A stretch of DNA of 5,533 nt. Origin: Muribaculaceae bacterium. Its GTDB lineage: Bacteria > Bacteroidota > Bacteroidia > Bacteroidales > Muribaculaceae. Positions 5,298 to 5,533 of this stretch are shown piece by piece (the first letter of the stretch is position 1; every line of letters starts with the position of its first letter). The stretch lies in the NCBI GenBank assembly GCA_017619255.1, contig JAFZSS010000024.1, positions 1 to 5,533 on the forward strand. Reading direction: 5' to 3'. Position numbers and translations under genes: made by a program. A model generated the notes under the pieces. The model saw only the letters and a list, made by a program, of their open reading frames with translations. It ran no database searches and was not told the origin of the DNA.

Positions 5298-5533
5298 TTA
5301 CCAGTGTCCGTTCAGCAGGTAGTTGATCAGCATCGTGGCGTCACTGATATCCACGCCGCCTTCCTGGTCACAGTTGGCGTTCTCCAGGTTAAGGCCCGAG
5401 GCATTACCGCTCAGCAAGTAATTGATCAACATCGTGGCATCGGTGATGTCAACACTGCCGTCGCCGTCCACATCGCCACGCACAACAGTGGAGACAGCGG
5501 TGAAGTAGCCCGGGTTGCTTGGGCCGCCGTCAA
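5298..5533 (-). CDS. C-terminus of a protein with dockerin type I-like repeats (5' end outside window)
   Basis: The frame is open from the window edge (first whole codon 5531-5529) to the TAA at 5298-5300, giving 77 residues of a longer protein; the GTG at 5483 is internal and not a credible start because the frame continues upstream. Two calcium-loop repeats are visible. The first is DVDGDGSVDITD followed by ATMLINYLL, with D at loop positions 1, 3, 5, 9 and 12. The second is NCDQEGGVDISD followed by the same ATMLINYLL, with N, D, E, D, D at those positions, so both should bind calcium. The repeats sit at the extreme C-terminus, as usual for dockerin-like modules in secreted Bacteroidetes proteins. 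Dockerins bind cohesins in clostridial cellulosomes; the partner in Bacteroidetes is generally not established. The catalytic or adhesive part lies outside the window. It is convergent with the 4669-5199 gene. Confidence 0.88.
   Translation of the reverse strand, partial: DGGPSNPGYFTAVSTVVRGDVDGDGSVDITDATMLINYLLSGNASGLNLENANCDQEGGVDISDATMLINYLLNGHW

Overview
The window looks like a chromosomal core segment of a member of the Bacteroidales (Prevotella- or Muribaculaceae-like). The evidence is the Bacteroidetes-type promoter element TAnnTTTG, A-rich leaders instead of strong Shine-Dalgarno sites before most genes, an RsmA with the NYPY form of motif IV, a C-terminal dockerin-like double repeat, and a small membrane-anchored family that I know only from Bacteroidetes. 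The assignment is an inference from these traits; no rRNA or other marker is present. I see no tRNA, rRNA, insertion sequence or CRISPR array, and no gene-free stretch reaches 300 bases.

Layout, left to right. (1) The 3' end of a TrmH/SpoU-family RNA methyltransferase gene is followed after 15 nt by an unrecognised single-pass membrane protein gene (135-1118, +). A strong hairpin at 1140-1172 separates this pair from the convergent mgtE. (2) A minus-strand pair, rsmA (KsgA, 16S rRNA dimethyladenosine transferase) then mgtE (magnesium channel), has only 19 nt between the genes and is probably one operon. (3) Divergent from it, on the plus strand, is a flippase-like/LPG-synthase-TM family membrane protein gene (3516-4568), then after 100 nt a small membrane-anchored protein gene (4669-5199). 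(4) At the right edge is the 3' end of a minus-strand gene whose product ends in two dockerin/EF-hand-like repeats, convergent with the small protein gene.

The most unusual content is intergenic. Three of the gaps carry degenerate arrays of a 7-nt repeat of the type TAGRRRY/TAGGAGT. The largest is 13 units (91 bp, 4578-4668), runs in unbroken 7-nt phase and ends exactly at the ATG of the next gene. In all three arrays the unit starts with a stop triplet on the coding strand of the gene that has just ended. Because 7 leaves remainder 1 when divided by 3, successive units place stops in all three frames directly after the gene. In the rsmA-mgtE gap the first unit contains the rsmA stop codon and the second supplies the mgtE ribosome-binding site. 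At the right edge, facing units form the stem of an apparent intrinsic terminator. The rsmA/flippase intergenic region also holds a 12-bp inverted repeat in which each arm contains a perfect TAnnTTTG element, the two pointing at each other.

Functionally the window mixes housekeeping roles: RNA modification (TrmH-like, RsmA), magnesium supply (MgtE), envelope or lipid handling (flippase-like protein and its small neighbour) and a probably secreted dockerin-bearing protein.
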